15,722 bases of DNA from an uncultured Lachnospiraceae bacterium (GTDB taxonomy: Bacteria > Bacillota > Clostridia > Lachnospirales > Lachnospiraceae). The DNA lies in contig CAJUAA010000036.1 in NCBI GenBank assembly GCA_910584205.1, forward strand, positions 1-15,722, written 5' to 3'. This document shows positions 13,058-15,722 of the stretch, in pieces (position 1 is the first letter of the stretch; the number at the start of each line of letters is the position of its first letter). The notes beneath the pieces were generated by a model. The model searched no databases and was not told the DNA's origin. It saw only the letters and a program-made list of their open reading frames with translations. Made by a program: the position numbers and the translations under genes.

Positions 13058-15722
13058 ATGAAACAGAAAAAAGTTAACGGCGTTCTGAAAGGTGCTTTCG
13101 CATTTGGAGCAGCGCTTGGCGGAGCGGGAATGATTACCGATATGGATATCGTGTACGCAGAAGAGCTTAAGAACGAATCTGAAGCGTCTCTGGATGAAGA
13201 AGAATTTGAAGAGGCAGCGACCAGCGAGGCTGCGTCCGAGGCACCGGAAGAAGAAGTAAATGCAGATTCGACTCAGGAATCGGATTCTGAGAGTCAGTTA
13301 GAAGAGTCAGGAACGGAGAGCGATTCTGCGACAGAGTCTGAAAGCGTGTCGGAGGAATCGGGAACCGAGAGTGATTCTGCGACGGATTCCGAGAGCGCGT
13401 CGGAGGAATCAGGGACCGAGAGCGATTCCGTGACAGATTCTGAGAGTCAGTCAGAAGAGTCGGGAACGGAAAGTGATTCGATCTCAGATTCTGAAAGTGT
13501 ATCAGAGGAATCAGGAACCGAGAGTGATTCCGTATCGGATTCTGAAAGCGGATCGGAAGAATCCACGACAGAGTCTGCGTCCGAAAGTATGGACGATTCC
13601 CTCAACGGTTCGGAGTCTGATCTGCCCGAGGATCAGGAAGCAGAAGACGTATCGTCCGAGCAGATGCTGGAACAGCAGCTGATGTCGCTGCGCCTGTCCG
13701 AGAGCGAATCGCAGCGGCTGGATTCCGAGGATGCTTCCCTGTCCATGTCTGCAAGTCTTGTGGCGGAGTCGGAGTCGGTGAGGCTGTCGGAGGAAGCAGA
13801 ACATGCAAGTCTGTTAGAATCAGAAGAAGATTCGATCATCGCTTCACAGGCAGCATCTGCAAGTGCAGTGGCAGAGTCCGTGTCCATCAGCATGGCAAAC
13901 AGTACATCAATAGTTGAGAGTGAAAGACTGTCCACAAGTGAGTCGGCATCTGTGGCAGACAGCATTTTTCAGAGTACTTCACAGGCATTTGCCGAGAGCG
14001 GTTTTGAGAAGCCGTATCTTGAAGATCTGTTAGACGAGGTCGCAAAAGAGAAAGCGAACTTGGCGGCAATACAGGAAAAGAAGCAAGGTGGCAGCTCGGA
14101 ATATTGGAAGGCTATAGATAATCTTGCCAATGCACTGGTCAAGTATAAACTGTATCAGGAAGATGATGTTAGAGAGATTGAGTATGGCAAGTGGAATAAT
14201 GGAGATACTAAAACCAATTACGTAAAAGTAAGATATGTAGACAAAGATGGAAATTCACAGATAAAATTCTATGATTTCGTTTATGTTGATGCAAATGGTA
14301 ACTATATTAATGATAAAAATGGAGTTAATTATAACAATAAAGATATAAGTATTGTTGTAACAGAACGGATAGTTGATAAATGGGAGCAAGAATGGCAAAT
14401 ATGGCCTCCTAAGTGGGTGGATAAGACAGATAAAGATGGTGACAGGATTCCTGAATCTTTTAAATCTGGTGAGAATGGCGATTATGGTATAAAAGGTGAC
14501 AAATATTTTGCTGAAAAAGAGTTTGACGAAGGAGCCGATGACTATCATAACAAACGCAGCGATATGACCGAGGCAGAGAAAAAACAGAGCGAAGCGAACA
14601 GTACATATAAATCTTTGTCAGAATCAAATTCTGAAAGAAATAGTTCGCTCTCGGCGTCTATGTCAGAAAGTCAGAAGGCAAGTGAAGATGCAAGCAGGAC
14701 AGCATCGGAAAGCCTGTCGGCAGAACGGAGTGCAAGTGCGTCTGCAAGTGCAAGCGCTTCAGAATCAAGAAGTGCATCTGCAGTTGCAAGTGCATCCGCA
14801 AGTACAAGTGCCTCTGAGAGTAAATCTGCAAGTTTGAGTGAGTCGACCAGCGAGAGCAAGAGCCTGAGTGAATCGACAAGTGAGAGCAAGAGCCTGAGCG
14901 AGTCAGCCAGTGAAAGCAAGAGTCTGAGCGAGTCAGCAAGTGAAAGCAAGAGCTTGAGTGAATCGGCCAGCGAGAGCAAGAGCCTGAGTGAGTCAGCAAG
15001 TATGAGTCTGAGTGAGTCAGCAAGCGAAAGCAAGAGCCTGAGTGAGTCAGCCAGCGAGAGCAAGAGTTTGAGCGAGTCGGCAAGCGAGAGCAAGAGCTTG
15101 AGCGAGTCGGCAAGTGAAAGCAAGAGCCTGAGCGAGTCGACCAGCGAGAGCAAGAGCCTGAGTGAGTCAGCCAGCGAAAGCAAGAGCCTGAGTGAGTCAG
15201 CAAGTACGAGTGAGAGTGAGTCAGCCAGCGAAAGCAAGAGCCTGAGTGAGTCAGCCAGCGAGAGCAAGAGTTTGAGCGAGTCGGCAAGCGAGAGCAAGAG
15301 CTTGAGCGAGTCGGCAAGTGAAAGCAAGAGCCTGAGCGAGTCGACCAGCGAGAGCAAGAGCCTGAGTGAGTCAGCCAGCGAAAGCAAGAGCCTGAGTGAG
15401 TCAGCAAGTACGAGTGAGAGTGAGTCAGCCAGCGAGAGCAAGAGCCTGAGCGAGTCGGCAAGTGAAAGCAAGAGCCTGAGCGAGTCGACCAGCGAGAGCA
15501 AGAGCCTGAGCGAATCAGCCAGCGAGAGCAAGAGCCTGAGTGAGTCAGCAAGCGAAAGCAAGAGCCTGAGTGAGTCGGCAAGTGAGAGCAAGAGTGAGAG
15601 CGAATCAGCCAGCGAGAGCAAGAGCCTGAGCGAATCGGCAAGTGAAAGCAAGAGTCTGAGCGAATCGGCCAGCGAGAGCAAGAGCCTGAGTGAGTCGGCA
15701 AGTGAAAGCAAGAGCCTGAGCG
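13058..15722 (+). CDS. Serine-rich repeat surface adhesin, 3' end beyond window
   Basis: An open frame of 888 codons from ATG 13058 (AAAGGA 7 bases upstream) with no stop before the right edge. Layout: a signal peptide with a Gly/Ala-rich core (GAFAFGAALGGAGM) and likely cleavage at VYA-EE; a first Ser/Glu/Asp-rich region (about 35-305) with 17-residue repeats; a non-repetitive Lys/Tyr/Asn-rich region (about 306-505); an Ala/Ser transition; then 10-residue SLSESASESK repeats to the edge. This is the order of serine-rich repeat glycoproteins, where the middle region binds the ligand and the Ser repeats form an O-glycosylated stalk. A Gly-rich signal core resembles accessory SecA2 substrates, but no KxYKxGKxW motif is seen. 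Glycosyltransferase and accessory Sec genes may lie to the right. The cell-wall anchor is not visible. Confidence 0.88.
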   Translation, partial: MKQKKVNGVLKGAFAFGAALGGAGMITDMDIVYAEELKNESEASLDEEEFEEAATSEAASEAPEEEVNADSTQESDSESQLEESGTESDSATESESVSEESGTESDSATDSESASEESGTESDSVTDSESQSEESGTESDSISDSESVSEESGTESDSVSDSESGSEESTTESASESMDDSLNGSESDLPEDQEAEDVSSEQMLEQQLMSLRLSESESQRLDSEDASLSMSASLVAESESVRLSEEAEHASLLESEEDSIIASQAASASAVAESVSISMANSTSIVESERLSTSESASVADSIFQSTSQAFAESGFEKPYLEDLLDEVAKEKANLAAIQEKKQGGSSEYWKAIDNLANALVKYKLYQEDDVREIEYGKWNNGDTKTNYVKVRYVDKDGNSQIKFYDFVYVDANGNYINDKNGVNYNNKDISIVVTERIVDKWEQEWQIWPPKWVDKTDKDGDRIPESFKSGENGDYGIKGDKYFAEKEFDEGADDYHNKRSDMTEAEKKQSEANSTYKSLSESNSERNSSLSASMSESQKASEDASRTASESLSAERSASASASASASESRSASAVASASASTSASESKSASLSESTSESKSLSESTSESKSLSESASESKSLSESASESKSLSESASESKSLSESASMSLSESASESKSLSESASESKSLSESASESKSLSESASESKSLSESTSESKSLSESASESKSLSESASTSESESASESKSLSESASESKSLSESASESKSLSESASESKSLSESTSESKSLSESASESKSLSESASTSESESASESKSLSESASESKSLSESTSESKSLSESASESKSLSESASESKSLSESASESKSESESASESKSLSESASESKSLSESASESKSLSESASESKSLS
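13304..13558 (+). repeat. 51-bp coding repeats in the first Ser-rich region
   Basis: Five consecutive units of 17 residues with the pattern ESGTESDSxxxSESxSE. Codon usage varies between copies (GAG/GAA, AGC/AGT/TCT), so they are older and more diverged than the repeats further downstream. Confidence 0.85.
14831..15722 (+). repeat. 30-bp coding repeats (SLSES-A/T-SESK) running off the window
   Basis: About 29 decamer units, mostly SLSESASESK with Thr variants and interruptions such as SASMSLSES and SASTSESES. Most DNA copies differ only at third positions. The array continues past the right edge. Confidence 0.95.
14999..15406 (+). repeat. 204-bp tandem super-repeat within the decamer array
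   Basis: Copy 1 spans 14999-15202 and copy 2 spans 15203-15406. I count four base differences, all in the first 25 bases. The period is 68 codons, so the frame is kept. This indicates a recent duplication of a block of decamers. Confidence 0.85.

Noticed and set aside
14658..15711. Two long antisense frames of about 346 codons across the Ser repeats
   Set aside because: They exist because the repeated sense codons contain no reverse-strand stops in two frames; the products are simple repeats and have no start signals.
14831..15722. Regular 30-bp repeats resembling a CRISPR array
   Set aside because: Repeats are contiguous, keep one reading frame, vary at third positions and have no spacers; they encode a Ser-rich stalk.

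Overview
The window looks like a piece of chromosome from a Firmicute of the class Clostridia, probably a gut Lachnospiraceae-type organism. This is an inference from strong Shine-Dalgarno sites (GGAGG), sigma-A-type promoters, a clostridial-style methionyl-tRNA synthetase, moderately GC-rich coding DNA, and secreted or serine-rich surface proteins with Gram-positive signal peptides. I cannot name the species.

Layout, left to right. (1) Positions 1-844 are a scarred accessory edge. They hold the 5' part of a PIN-domain gene (minus strand, cut by the window edge), an 86-codon remnant resembling the tail of a phage/mobile-element nuclease protein, a small hairpin, and a possible 33-codon gene tail just downstream of metG. 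(2) 845-2876 is metG, methionyl-tRNA synthetase, with its own near-consensus promoter. (3) 2984-8356 is a two-gene minus-strand operon. It encodes a DUF3800-like (DESG...AD motif) protein with a long helical tail, then a 1082-residue protein with about six membrane segments and two copies of an RNxxxGH motif of HEPN type. I think this is a candidate uncharacterised defence or conflict system. (4) 8378-15722 is a plus-strand surface-protein locus. It starts with a roughly 1000-residue secreted protein of Ig-like repeats, followed 18 bases later by a BTAD/SARP-like regulator. It ends with a serine-rich repeat adhesin that runs off the right edge.

The most interesting result is regulatory. The regulator reading frame is broken exactly at a run of ten Gs; nine Gs would restore one continuous protein of about 420 residues with winged-helix, BTAD and GGDEF-like parts. 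The promoters of the secreted protein and the adhesin share a 38-bp element of identical length and spacing (30 or more identical positions by eye), including a direct CAGGA repeat 14 bp apart and an extended -10. The simplest model is a contingency locus: slippage in the G tract switches the regulator, which acts on both promoters and so switches a secreted protein and an adhesin together. The pairing of regulator and promoter element is inference; the G tract, the frame break and the shared element are seen directly.

The adhesin has the classical layout: signal peptide, first Ser-rich region (17-residue repeats), an AT-rich non-repetitive putative binding region, then a second Ser-rich region of 10-residue repeats containing a recent 204-bp tandem duplication.
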